Source: Clostridiales bacterium (GTDB lineage: Bacteria > Bacillota > Sulfobacillia > CADDZV01). Taken from it: a stretch of DNA of 64,000 nt. Under the pieces are notes generated by a model. The model did no database searches and had not been told where the DNA came from. It saw only the letters and a program-made list of their open reading frames with translations. Positions 1 to 8,389 of this stretch are shown one piece after another (within the stretch, counting starts at the first letter, position 1; every line of letters begins with the position of its first letter). Both the position numbers and the translations under genes were made by a program. Where the stretch lies: positions 1 to 64,000 of the forward strand of contig CADDZV010000004.1 in NCBI GenBank assembly GCA_902812875.1, given 5' to 3'.

Positions 1-6
1 ACTTGC

Positions 7-93
7 CTAGCCGCGGTGGCGAGAGAATACGCCGACAAACGAAGCTAGGATCTTAGCCACTACCCTCGGCACCCGTACCACATAGAATCGCAC
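7..93 (-). CDS. spoVM: SpoVM, stage V sporulation membrane peptide
   Basis: This 28-residue peptide begins MRFYVVRVPRVV and continues as an amphipathic helix ending in a basic tail. It matches the SpoVM pattern (MKFYTIKLPKF in B. subtilis), including Phe3, Tyr4, the basic residue at 7 and the key Pro9. SpoVM recognises the convex forespore membrane and anchors SpoIVA to start spore coat assembly. The GTG start at 93 follows a GGGAGAGG ribosome binding site, and the stop is TAG at 9-7. It lies 64 bp downstream of rpe, as in many spore formers (rpe, often thiN, then spoVM). It is too short for usual gene callers. The call rests on sequence pattern plus conserved location. Confidence 0.85.
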   Translation of the reverse strand: MRFYVVRVPRVVAKILASFVGVFSRHRG

Positions 94-157
94 TGTGGTC
101 CACCTCTCCCCCGCCAGCAAGGCCATCACGCCGGATGCGTATCCTGCCTCAAATATA

Positions 158-838
158 TTAACAGCCCGCAGTGGTAGTGCCTGTCAGGGCAGCCCGCATA
201 GCCCTCACGGCAGCGGCGGCATCCCCGGTTCCAAAAATGGCCGAGCCTGCTACGAGCACCTCCGCCCCGGCCTCAGAAGCCAGGACTGCCGTGCGAGCGT
301 TTATGCCGCCATCCACGGCGAGCAAAGCGGGGCTCGCCACCCGGTCCAGATGTGCCCGCGCGTCCCTGATCTTGGGGAGCATGGCTTCAATAAACTCCTG
401 GCCGCCGAACCCAGGCTCCACGGTCATGATGAGTACCAGGTCCAGCCGATCCCACACCCACTCAAGCATGTGAAGCCCGCTGGCCGGATTGAGGGCCACG
501 CCGGCCTTCACCCCGAGCTTGTGGATAGTTTCCAGCGTGCGGTACAGGTGCGGTGTGGCTTCGGCATGCACGGTCAGATAGGCGGCACCGGCCTCCGCAA
601 ATGCTGCCAGATAACGGTCAGGATCGCTGATCATCAGGTGGACATCCAGCGGCAGGCTGCTTATACGCGCTAGGGCGGCCACCACGGCCGGTCCCATCGT
701 GAGGTTGGGGACGAAAACACCGTCCATGACGTCTATGTGCAACAGATCGGCCCCCGCCTTGGCAACCTCTTCTACCTGGGAACGCAGACAGACAAAGTCG
801 GCCGATAAAACCGACGGCGCTATGAGCTTACGACGCAT
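158..838 (-). CDS. rpe: Ribulose-phosphate 3-epimerase
   Basis: The 226-residue protein interconverts ribulose 5-phosphate and xylulose 5-phosphate in the cytosolic pentose phosphate pathway. Family motifs are present: APSVLSADF at the N-terminus, the metal/catalytic segment HIDVMDGVFVPN, DVHLMI, MTVEPGFGGQEF, VDGGIN and AGSAIFG. The ATG at 838 was chosen because MRRKLIAPSVLSAD matches the family start. A possible ATG at 862 would add eight glycine-rich residues. The gene follows prkC by 33 bp. In related genomes rsgA normally sits between these two genes but is missing here. Confidence 0.95.
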   Translation of the reverse strand: MRRKLIAPSVLSADFVCLRSQVEEVAKAGADLLHIDVMDGVFVPNLTMGPAVVAALARISSLPLDVHLMISDPDRYLAAFAEAGAAYLTVHAEATPHLYRTLETIHKLGVKAGVALNPASGLHMLEWVWDRLDLVLIMTVEPGFGGQEFIEAMLPKIRDARAHLDRVASPALLAVDGGINARTAVLASEAGAEVLVAGSAIFGTGDAAAAVRAMRAALTGTTTAGC

Positions 839-871
839 TCCGCCACCGCTCCCCGCGACCATGTCTTAAGC

Positions 872-2716
872 CTAACGGCACCCGGCCCCGTTCAGGGCCT
901 GTTTCGTCACCACGTTGCCGCCAAGCATGATTTCCACATAAGCAGAGCCACCTTCCCATGAAAAGCAGGGGGTGGTGACGACGTCCCCTGGATTCTGGGT
1001 TGACCAGTACACGGTACCGATCCTCGCCCCGTCCACGTAAAGGTCGATCTTCACGTCCACGCCTGCCGGCGCGCTGGCCGGCACTGTGTACTGCACGGTG
1101 TCGCTATGCTGCGAGGCCGGAGGGCCGCTCGATATAACGAAATTCACGCGCTGGCCGGCTGAAACCGGCGTACCCGGCGCGGGGTCGGTGCTGAGCACCG
1201 TCTGGGCTGGAGCCGTGCTGGGCTGCGGGATAACCGTGCCTTCCACGAGCCCCATGCTCGCCATCTGTGCCCGGGCATCCGCCAGCGAAAGACCACCAAA
1301 ATCCGGCATCACAAGCGACGGTGCCCCTTTCGACACCACGATGGTCACAGTCTGGCCGTTCTCAAGCTTTCCACCGCTCGGGTCCTGCGATATGACCGTG
1401 CCGGCCGGCCACTGGTCGCTGAACTGGTCCTGCACCGATACGGCGAAGCCGGCGTTTGCGAGCGTGAGTTCCGCCTGGGCCTCTGGTTGGCCCACGACGT
1501 TGGGGACCGCCACCATTTGGGGACCCTTGCTGATTACCAGCTGTACAGTAAAGTTTTGTTTCACCACCGTCCCGTTCGGGGGATCCTGCGAAAGCACGGT
1601 GCCAGCCGGCTGGTCGCTGTATGGGTTGCCCACAATGATGGACTCCAGCCCCGCCTGGTGCAACGTTTCCTGCGCCTGCATGACATTCATGCCGGTTACG
1701 GCTGGTACAGTCACATCCGGCACGTTAAACCACACGACCACCCGCCAGACGGCAAGGCCCACCGCCGCAAGCACCACCGCCGCCACGATCGTCCACACTG
1801 CCCAAGGGGCCAGTGCGCGACGCTTTTTTCCGGGCGGCGGGGGACTGCCTGGTATCACGAGCGTAGGCTCGTCGAGATCCTCGCCGAGCTCAGACACCGG
1901 CAACCCCTTCAAGGCCGCTTCCAGATCACGTACCAGGGCTTCCGCACTGGGGTATCGCTCGTCGACCGGCTTCCGGAGGCAACGCATGACCACGCGTTCC
2001 ACATCTTCGGGCACCGCCGGGTTGAGCTGCCGCACCGGTACTGGTATTTCCTGAACGTGCTTCATGACCACCGCCAGCGGTGTCGGACCATCAAACGGGA
2101 CCTGGCCAGTCAGCATCTCGTACAAAACCACCCCGAGCGCGTAGATATCCGACTTTTCCCCGGCCGGTTCCCCGTTCGCCTGTTCGGGCGATATGTAGTG
2201 CACGGAGCCCATGATAGTACCGCTGTGGGTAAGAGTGCTCGTGGTGGCGGCACGCGCTATGCCGAAGTCTGTCACCTTGGCGCGGCCGTCAGCGGTGATG
2301 AGGATATTGTGGGGCTTGATGTCCCGGTGAATGATGCGGTGGCGGTGGGCATGCTCCAAGGCACGACCGATTTGGGCCGCAATCGCGAGTGCTTGGCTCA
2401 CGGGTAACGGAGCATGCTCCTTGATGATGTCTTTCAGCGTACGGCCGGCGACGTATTCCATCACGATGTAATGGTCGTCATGGTCCTCGCCGACGTCGTA
2501 AATGGCTACGATGTTCGGGTGCGACAGGCTGGCAGCGTTTTGGGCCTCCCGCCGGAACCGCCGGACGAATTCCGGGTCGCTCACGAACTGGTTGCGGAGA
2601 ATCTTCACCGCCACCACGCGCTGCAGCAAAGTATCACGGGCCTTGTAAACCGTTGCCATGCCGCCGCCGCCAATTTTTTCCATAAGCTCGTAGCGGCCGC
2701 CAAGTAATTTAGTCAT
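872..2716 (-). CDS. prkC: PASTA-domain Ser/Thr protein kinase (PrkC/Stk1 type)
   Basis: This 614-residue membrane kinase senses muropeptides or lipid II and phosphorylates proteins of wall metabolism, division, translation and germination. The kinase domain spans about residues 9-270, with a Gly-rich loop, Lys38 in VAVKIL, the catalytic loop HRDIKPHN (Asp132) and DFG at 150-152. A transmembrane helix lies near 303-330. Three extracellular PASTA repeats follow (about 331-530). A C-terminal segment of about 80 residues with two cysteines follows the PASTA repeats. The ATG at 2716 follows GGAGGGCGGC, and its first codons overlap the end of the phosphatase gene prpC, so the kinase and its phosphatase are translationally coupled. 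A longer start is possible but has no ribosome binding site. Confidence 0.95.
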   Translation of the reverse strand: MTKLLGGRYELMEKIGGGGMATVYKARDTLLQRVVAVKILRNQFVSDPEFVRRFRREAQNAASLSHPNIVAIYDVGEDHDDHYIVMEYVAGRTLKDIIKEHAPLPVSQALAIAAQIGRALEHAHRHRIIHRDIKPHNILITADGRAKVTDFGIARAATTSTLTHSGTIMGSVHYISPEQANGEPAGEKSDIYALGVVLYEMLTGQVPFDGPTPLAVVMKHVQEIPVPVRQLNPAVPEDVERVVMRCLRKPVDERYPSAEALVRDLEAALKGLPVSELGEDLDEPTLVIPGSPPPPGKKRRALAPWAVWTIVAAVVLAAVGLAVWRVVVWFNVPDVTVPAVTGMNVMQAQETLHQAGLESIIVGNPYSDQPAGTVLSQDPPNGTVVKQNFTVQLVISKGPQMVAVPNVVGQPEAQAELTLANAGFAVSVQDQFSDQWPAGTVISQDPSGGKLENGQTVTIVVSKGAPSLVMPDFGGLSLADARAQMASMGLVEGTVIPQPSTAPAQTVLSTDPAPGTPVSAGQRVNFVISSGPPASQHSDTVQYTVPASAPAGVDVKIDLYVDGARIGTVYWSTQNPGDVVTTPCFSWEGGSAYVEIMLGGNVVTKQALNGAGCR

Positions 2717-3497
2717 GCCGCCCTCCTGCCTGTTTGCTACCCGGCGCCCCATTCACAAAGAGAACCACCGCGGTAATGTTGTCAGGGCCCCCGGCCTCCA
2801 GTGCCTCGTCGACGAGCCCAGCGGCGATTTCGTCACAGGTGGCACCGGACGAAAGCACCCGCCCCAGCACCTGTTCCCCTACCACGCCGCTTAGCCCGTC
2901 ACTACACAAAAGCAGCCGGTCACCGGGCTGCACGTCTATGCCGGTGAGATCTGCCACCAGGTTGGCCTGGGTGCCGACCGCTCTTGTAAGCACGTGCCGC
3001 CGCGGATCCTGGTCCGCTTGGTCCTGGTCGAGCTCGCCGTCGCGCACCATCTCGGCGACAAGGGAATGATCCTGCGTGATCAAATGCAGGCTGCCCCCCC
3101 GCCAGCGGTAGGCACGGCTGTCCCCCACATGAGCGATGTAGCCGCGGCCGCCTACGATGAGCGCACACGTGAGCGTCGTCCCCATGCCGAGGCCAAGCAT
3201 CGTGCCGCCCATGCCAAGCCTTTGTATGCTGGTACGGTACACCGCCTGGTTGGCCCTTTCCATGCCCGTGGCCAGCACAAACGCCGGATCCGTCCCCGCC
3301 GTGTTCATGCCCCGGGCCACTTCCCGGGCCAGGGTGGACAGGGCCAAGGCACTGGCGATTTCGCCACCCTCGTGCCCGCCCATCCCGTCTGCCACCGCCA
3401 AAAGCAGGTACGCCCCCGCCGGATCGCCCATTACACAGTAGGCGTCTTCGTTCGTTGACCTGACTCGCCCCGTATGTGTGGCGGCCCCTACCCGCAC
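2709..3497 (-). CDS. prpC: PP2C-family protein phosphatase, partner of PrkC
   Basis: The 262-residue PPM/PP2C metallophosphatase reverses phosphorylation by the adjacent kinase. Characteristic motifs are RSTNEDAY near the N-terminus, VADGMGGHEGG (metal-binding Asp), AHVGDSRAY, LLLCSDGLSG and GGPDNITAVV. No transmembrane segment is seen, so it is cytosolic. The GTG start at 3497 follows GGGGAGG and overlaps the end of rlmN. The 3' end overlaps prkC. The pairing rlmN-prpC-prkC is conserved across Bacillota. Confidence 0.95.
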   Translation of the reverse strand: MRVGAATHTGRVRSTNEDAYCVMGDPAGAYLLLAVADGMGGHEGGEIASALALSTLAREVARGMNTAGTDPAFVLATGMERANQAVYRTSIQRLGMGGTMLGLGMGTTLTCALIVGGRGYIAHVGDSRAYRWRGGSLHLITQDHSLVAEMVRDGELDQDQADQDPRRHVLTRAVGTQANLVADLTGIDVQPGDRLLLCSDGLSGVVGEQVLGRVLSSGATCDEIAAGLVDEALEAGGPDNITAVVLFVNGAPGSKQAGGRHD

Positions 3498-4675
3498 GGT
3501 TCATCCTCCCCACCGTTCGCGCCGCCCAGCGAAAAGGTTGGCACCAAGCGGCGCCGCAACTGGCCACAAGCAGCATCGATTTCGATCCCAAGGCGGCGGC
3601 GCACGGTGACGGCCACCTGCCGGGCAGCCAACGTCGCGACGAACTCCTCGACCGTGTATTTGTCCGCCGGCTCGAATTTCCCTGCTGACACCGGGTTGAG
3701 CCGGATCAGGTTCACGTGACACGGAAACCCGGATAAAAGCTGCGCCAGGGCTTCGGCATGTTCCTTGGAATCGTTGACATTTTTTATCAGGGCGTACTCG
3801 AAGGTCACGCGGCGGCTTGTGAGGCGAAAATACTCTTTGCTCGCCGCCACCACGTCGTGTACCGGCCACTTTTTGTTTACGGGCATGAGCAGGGTGCGCG
3901 TGGCATCGTCCGGCGCGTGCAGGGAGACCGCCAGGTTTACCCCCAGCCCGGAGTGGGCCAGTTTTACAATGCCTGGCACGACACCGCTCGTCGAGACCGT
4001 GATCCGGCGTGCCCCAAGGCCTAAAAGCTCGGGATCCATGAGCCGACGGATGAACTCTACCACCTGGTCATAATTGTCAAACGGTTCACCCGAGCCCATC
4101 AGCACGACCCGCCGTATGCCCAGAAGGTCGGCGGAGCCGCCGTCCGTTGCCCCGCCTGCAAGCGAATCGGGGTCGTCTGGGTCGAGGCCGGCGCCCCCGC
4201 TCGCCGGTCTCTCCAATGCCTCGGCGTGGGCGATAAGCACCTGGGACATCATCTCGCCGGCCGTCAGGTCACGCGCGCGGCCCCCGATAGTGGAGGCACA
4301 AAAGCGGCAGCCCATGCGGCAGCCGGCCTGTGTAGACACGCAGACACTGTACCCAAAACGATAGGCCAAAAGTACGGTTTCAATCACTTGTCCGTCCGGA
4401 AATGCGATGGCGAATTTGCTCGTACCGTCGGGAGCGTGAAGACGGGTAACAACCGCGCCAGAATGGGCACGTGCCCGCTCGGCCAGGACCTCCCTGGCTT
4501 CCGAAGGAAGGTCGGTCATGGCGCGGAAATCGAAAATGCCGCGCCTGTATACCCAGCGTGCGATCTGCTTGGCCCGGTACGCTGGCCATCCGAGAGAACG
4601 CACAAAATCCCTCAGGCCGGCCGCGTCAAGCTCTGTGATGTAGGTGGGAATTGCCCTGTCTTCCAAAGCTGTCAC
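3488..4675 (-). CDS. rlmN: Dual-specificity 23S rRNA (A2503)/tRNA (A37) methyltransferase
   Basis: This radical SAM enzyme makes C2-methyladenosine at 23S rRNA position 2503 and in some tRNAs. The cluster-binding motif CRMGCRFC (Cys119, 123, 126) follows VCVSTQAG. MGSGEP, VSTSG and SLHAP are also present, as is a late Cys in DAACGQL that matches the resolving cysteine. The GTG start at 4675 overlaps the rsmB stop (GTGA) and gives 395 residues beginning MTALEDRAIPTYITEL. The frame stays open further upstream, but that part does not resemble the family. An acidic, Gly/Ser/Asp-rich insert of about 30 residues (near 151-185) makes it longer than the usual ~345-350. Confidence 0.94.
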   Translation of the reverse strand: MTALEDRAIPTYITELDAAGLRDFVRSLGWPAYRAKQIARWVYRRGIFDFRAMTDLPSEAREVLAERARAHSGAVVTRLHAPDGTSKFAIAFPDGQVIETVLLAYRFGYSVCVSTQAGCRMGCRFCASTIGGRARDLTAGEMMSQVLIAHAEALERPASGGAGLDPDDPDSLAGGATDGGSADLLGIRRVVLMGSGEPFDNYDQVVEFIRRLMDPELLGLGARRITVSTSGVVPGIVKLAHSGLGVNLAVSLHAPDDATRTLLMPVNKKWPVHDVVAASKEYFRLTSRRVTFEYALIKNVNDSKEHAEALAQLLSGFPCHVNLIRLNPVSAGKFEPADKYTVEEFVATLAARQVAVTVRRRLGIEIDAACGQLRRRLVPTFSLGGANGGEDEPCG

Positions 4676-6039
4676 ACCCGCCGCATCCTCACGATGAAAA
4701 AGCCGTCTGTGCCGTGTTTGTGAGGCCAAAAATGAGCCACGCCCGGGACGACTTGCGCGAGGGCTGCGCGTTCCGGCCAGTACGGGCGAAGATCCTCCAA
4801 ACGGAAGGATGGCGATTCGTGCAAAAACGCGCGCACCACCTGTTCGTTTTCCTCGGGCTCGGTCGTACAAGTGCTATAAACGAGCACTCCCCCCGTCCGC
4901 ACCGCCAATGCGGCCCCCGCCAAGATTTCCTTTTGGAGGCGTGACATTTCGTAAATGTCCTCTGGCTGGCGGCGCCACCGCAAATCCGGACGGCGCCGGA
5001 TCGTCCCCAGCCCCGTGCAGGGGGCGTCGACGAGCACCGCGTCCACCTCACCCGCAAATTCCGGCAGGCGCCGGGCATCGCAAACCAGCGTGCGTATGCT
5101 ATCGATACCGAGACGCTGTGCCGCCTGGGCCGCCAGCCGCAGCTTGTGATCATACAAATCGCAGGCTGTCACCTGCCCTTCACCCCCCATGAGCTCGGCG
5201 AGGTGGCAGGCTTTGGTGCCCGCCCCGGCACAGGCGTCAACGACGTGCCAGCCCGGTACTGGTGCCACGGCCTTGGCCACCAGACCGGACGCCTCATCCT
5301 GGGGCGTGAACAGGCCGTCGCGAAAGCCAGGCAGCTGACCAGGATCGGAGCCACCATAAACGCGAAGAAAATCATCGCAAAGCTCCGAAGGCTTGGCCGT
5401 CACACCGGCAGTGGTCATCAGCTGTTCCACCGCCGGCACGGTACTGCGGAGGCGGTTGACACGTAAACCAAGCGGAGCCTCGCCGTTATTCGCGGTCATG
5501 AGGGCGACGGTTTCATCGTAGCCATAACGGCGAAGCCACCGCTCGACGAGCCAGGCCGGATGGGAGTGCCGCACCGACAACGCACCCACGGTATCCCGGG
5601 CCTCGTCTGGCCACGGGAGACTGGTGCCGGCGGCTGTGAGCCGGCGCAGGATGGCATTGACCAGCTTGGCTGCTCCTTCCCCGGCTTTGCGGCGGGTCAA
5701 GGCCACCGTCTCATCGACCGCCGCGTATGGCGGTACCCGGTCGAGGAAAAGAAGCTGGTACGCCCCCAGGCGTAAAAGTATTCTCACTGGCAGGGACAGG
5801 CGCCGGTCCCGCACCAAAAACAGATCGACGGCCCAGTCGAGCGTGAGCCGTCTTCTTTCGACGCCGTAACAAAGTTCCGTAGCGAGGTCGCGGTCGCGCC
5901 GGTCCAGTTGATACTGACGCAAGGTGTGGGACAAGGCCTGGTTCAGGTAGCTCCCCTGGCCCTCCACTGCCAAAAGACACTCCAGGGCCACGGCCCTGGC
6001 ACTGGCCGGGCGCCGGCGTGCGGCCGGTAGCTCAGTCAC
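4672..6039 (-). CDS. rsmB: 16S rRNA (cytosine 967-C5)-methyltransferase
   Basis: The 455-residue protein has an N-terminal NusB-like RNA-binding domain (ARAVALECL, LATELCYGVERRRLTLDW) followed by a Rossmann methyltransferase domain with VDACAGAGTKACHLAELM. The two characteristic cysteine motifs are VDAPCTGLG and YSTCTTEPEENE; the second carries the catalytic nucleophile in this family. It modifies C967 of 16S rRNA. Its 5' end overlaps the metallopeptidase gene by 8 bp and its 3' end overlaps rlmN, so it is embedded in the fmt-rsmB-rlmN operon. Confidence 0.95.
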   Translation of the reverse strand: MTELPAARRRPASARAVALECLLAVEGQGSYLNQALSHTLRQYQLDRRDRDLATELCYGVERRRLTLDWAVDLFLVRDRRLSLPVRILLRLGAYQLLFLDRVPPYAAVDETVALTRRKAGEGAAKLVNAILRRLTAAGTSLPWPDEARDTVGALSVRHSHPAWLVERWLRRYGYDETVALMTANNGEAPLGLRVNRLRSTVPAVEQLMTTAGVTAKPSELCDDFLRVYGGSDPGQLPGFRDGLFTPQDEASGLVAKAVAPVPGWHVVDACAGAGTKACHLAELMGGEGQVTACDLYDHKLRLAAQAAQRLGIDSIRTLVCDARRLPEFAGEVDAVLVDAPCTGLGTIRRRPDLRWRRQPEDIYEMSRLQKEILAGAALAVRTGGVLVYSTCTTEPEENEQVVRAFLHESPSFRLEDLRPYWPERAALAQVVPGVAHFWPHKHGTDGFFIVRMRRV

Positions 6040-6724
6040 GCCGCGAGCGGAGCATCAAAAGCCTCAGAAGCTCCGCTATGGCCACCGTCGCCGCTGCCAC
6101 GTAAGTCAGGGCCGCGGCACCGAGAACATCCCGCACGGGTTTGACCTCGTAGTCGTTCACGATTCCGGTCGACAGAAGCATTTCCGTTGCCCGTCCGCTG
6201 GCGTTGAGCTCCACCGGCAGCGTTATGAGGGCAAACGCCACCGCCAGGCTGAACAGCAGGATGCCCGCATCCATCATGAATCCGCTGTTGAAGAAAAACC
6301 CCAGAAGGAATAGGGGCCACGCCAGCTGCGAGCCCAGATTGGCGACCGGCACCACGGCGTTGCGAAGATAAAGCGGCGAATATCCCTGGGCGTGCTGCAC
6401 CGCATGGCCCACTTCGTGGGCAGCCACACCGACCGCGGCGAGCGACGCCCCGTCGTAGACGTCGGCAGACAAACGCAGTATTCTCCCGCGGGGGTCGTAG
6501 TGGTCGCCGAGAGAATGGGTCGGCAACCGGTCCACTGTCACGTCTCCCAGGCCAGCCTGTTGCAAAAGGGCCCGCGCTGCCTCGGCGCCGGTCAGACGCG
6601 AAGATACTCCCACGCGGGCGTACCGACGGAACGCATTCTGCACCCGGCTTTGTGCCCACAGGGCAAACAGCATCGCCGGCAATACCAGCAAAAGCCAGTA
6701 GGGATCGAAAAATGGCCAGATCAT
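6032..6724 (-). CDS. Membrane zinc metallopeptidase, YugP family
   Basis: This 230-residue integral membrane protein carries the zinc-protease signature HEVGHAVQH near residue 110. A hydrophobic N-terminus (PFFDPYWLLLVLPAMLFALW) and several hydrophobic stretches in the C-terminal half give about four membrane segments. It belongs to the neutral zinc metallopeptidase (YugP-like) family, whose substrates are not established. It is wedged between fmt and rsmB with overlaps at both ends (ATGA at 6721-6724), an arrangement seen in several clostridial genomes. Proteolytic activity is inferred from the motif. Confidence 0.9.
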   Translation of the reverse strand: MIWPFFDPYWLLLVLPAMLFALWAQSRVQNAFRRYARVGVSSRLTGAEAARALLQQAGLGDVTVDRLPTHSLGDHYDPRGRILRLSADVYDGASLAAVGVAAHEVGHAVQHAQGYSPLYLRNAVVPVANLGSQLAWPLFLLGFFFNSGFMMDAGILLFSLAVAFALITLPVELNASGRATEMLLSTGIVNDYEVKPVRDVLGAAALTYVAAATVAIAELLRLLMLRSRRD

Positions 6725-7683
6725 GCTTTGGCCCCTCCTTCTCCGCTCACAGCGATATCAAACCGGTCGCCGGCTGACAACCGGTAACCGTTGGCAAAAT
6801 CAATCGCACTCATCGCCTTGCGACCCTCCAACTGAACACGTGTCAGCATCACGCTACCAGTTGCACACGCCACCACAATGCCTTCCGGCTTTGCCACCGC
6901 CACGACCGTGCCGGGCGGGCCCGCCGGCCCCCCTTCCGAGGCCAGACGCGCGGCCAGAATTTTCAGCCGTTTTCCCTGCCAGAAGGTGTACCCGCCCGGC
7001 TCGGGTGCCAGGGCCCGGATGTGGTTCCAAACCACCCGTGCCTCCCGCGCCCAATCGATCGCTTCTTCCGCCGGTGAAAGCTTGGGAGCGAACGTCGCCG
7101 CGGCCCGATCCTGTGGCACACCCACCACTCGCCCGCGCGAAAGCCCTTCCAGTACCTCCAAAAGCCCAGCCGCCCCCGTTTTCGCAAGCTTTGCGCCCAG
7201 GCTGGAGGCATCGTCCTCCGGCAGAATCGGCACCGACGTTTGCCAGAGGATATCCCCGGCATCCATCTCCGGGCTCATTTGCATGATCGTGACGCCCGTG
7301 AGCGACTCGCCCGCCATTATCGCCCGCTGTATGGGAGCGGCCCCGCGATAACGGGGCAAGAGCGAGGCATGCACGTTGATAAAGCCGAACGGCGGCGCCT
7401 GCAACAAACTGGCTGGAAGGATGCGGCCATAGGCCACCACCACGCCGACATCCGCCTTGGCGGCCACCGGAATCAGCTCGCCGAGGGCTCTTTTCCCCGG
7501 TTCGTACACAGGCAGGCCTAGTTTTTGTGCCCTGCCCTTCACCGGGCTTGGCAAAACCCTGCCGCCGCGGCCACGCACCCGGTCTGGCTGGGTGACCACG
7601 CCCACCACTTCGTGACCGGCGGCCACCACCGCCTCGAGCACGGTCACCGCAAAGTCAGGCGTGCCGAAAAACAGTATTTTCAC
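6721..7683 (-). CDS. fmt: Methionyl-tRNA formyltransferase
   Basis: The 320-residue enzyme formylates the amino group of initiator Met-tRNA with 10-formyl-THF. The N-terminal formyltransferase fold begins KILFFGTPDFAV and contains the catalytic segment NVHASLLPRYRGAAPIQ with the conserved Asn and His, then SPEMDAGDIL. The C-terminal OB-like domain carries the usual GKRLKIL. Its ATG overlaps the def stop (ATGA at 7680-7683), so formylation and deformylation enzymes are translationally coupled. Confidence 0.96.
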   Translation of the reverse strand: MKILFFGTPDFAVTVLEAVVAAGHEVVGVVTQPDRVRGRGGRVLPSPVKGRAQKLGLPVYEPGKRALGELIPVAAKADVGVVVAYGRILPASLLQAPPFGFINVHASLLPRYRGAAPIQRAIMAGESLTGVTIMQMSPEMDAGDILWQTSVPILPEDDASSLGAKLAKTGAAGLLEVLEGLSRGRVVGVPQDRAAATFAPKLSPAEEAIDWAREARVVWNHIRALAPEPGGYTFWQGKRLKILAARLASEGGPAGPPGTVVAVAKPEGIVVACATGSVMLTRVQLEGRKAMSAIDFANGYRLSAGDRFDIAVSGEGGAKA

Positions 7684-8315
7684 GACCCGGAAGCCTCCGG
7701 CGGTGCCGATTCGCTATCGGCCCCGCTTTCCGGCTCACTGTCAGGCTTGATTTCGCGTACGTTTGTGGCCTTGTCAGTGAAAAGCACGCCGTCGAGATGG
7801 TCGATTTCGTGCTGGATTGCCCGGGCTTCGAGTCCGGACGCCTCCACCCAGACCCGGTGCCCGTTGCGGTCGAAACCGGTCACCTGCACTGTCTCGTATC
7901 GTTCCACATCACCCCATAGCCCCGGCACCGAAAGGCACCCTTCGAGGTCGGTGACACGCTCCGGCGACACCCGCGTGATCTCCGGATTGACAAGCTCATG
8001 CAGGCCTTCGCCCACGTCATATACTATCGCCCGTTTGCTAAAACCAACCTGAGGAGCCGCCAAACCAACGCCGTTGCCGGCGTACATCACTTTGCCCATC
8101 AGGTCCAGCATCTCCCGCACAGCTGCGTTAATGTGACGCACCGGTTTCGCCTTCTGGCGTAGCACCGGGTCCGGCGTCGTGCGGATAAGGCCCCGCAGCC
8201 GCGCCGTTTCTGCATCTTCGGGTGCCGCCGGTGCGGAAATGCGCACCTGGCCTTTTGCCGGCGCGGACTGTTCTTGATTGTCGGCAGATACGGTCGGTTC
8301 CGCCTGCTCAGACAT
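7680..8315 (-). CDS. def: Peptide deformylase
   Basis: The enzyme removes the N-formyl group from nascent proteins using an active-site metal. All three motifs are present: GVGLAAPQVG, EGCLSVPG (metal Cys) and QHEIDHLDG (two metal His plus catalytic Glu). The ATG at 8315 was chosen because AAGGAG lies 9 bases upstream, giving 211 residues; an ATG at 8369 has no ribosome binding site. About 40 Ala/Glu/Gln-rich N-terminal residues precede the usual start of the fold (RTTPDPVLRQKAKPV) and look disordered. A candidate extended -10 promoter lies just upstream. Confidence 0.94.
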   Translation of the reverse strand: MSEQAEPTVSADNQEQSAPAKGQVRISAPAAPEDAETARLRGLIRTTPDPVLRQKAKPVRHINAAVREMLDLMGKVMYAGNGVGLAAPQVGFSKRAIVYDVGEGLHELVNPEITRVSPERVTDLEGCLSVPGLWGDVERYETVQVTGFDRNGHRVWVEASGLEARAIQHEIDHLDGVLFTDKATNVREIKPDSEPESGADSESAPPEASGS

Positions 8316-8372
8316 CGTTGATTCTCCTTGACGACTAGTGGCATCAAGCCCTTTTGCGGGCATCGTCATTAA

Positions 8373-8381
8373 AGTATAGCA
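8373..8381 (-). promoter_or_regulatory. Candidate extended -10 promoter for def-fmt
   Basis: On the minus strand the 74-bp gap between priA and def contains TGC followed by TATACT, an extended -10 element one base off the TATAAT consensus. No good -35 hexamer is visible at 17 bp, as expected for extended -10 promoters. It could give def, fmt and downstream genes a supply independent of the upstream operon. Confidence 0.35.
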
Positions 8382-8389
8382 CTTGGCTA

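Noticed and set aside
94-160. Sigma-E promoter for spoVM (TAATATA resembling the -35 element, GATACGCA resembling -10).
   Set aside because: The spacing of about 10 bp is too short for sigma-E and the -10 match is partial; read-through from rpe is just as likely.
4676-4870. 65-residue N-terminal extension of RlmN.
   Set aside because: It lies inside rsmB, is Arg-rich and unlike the family; GTG at 4675 has the right context.
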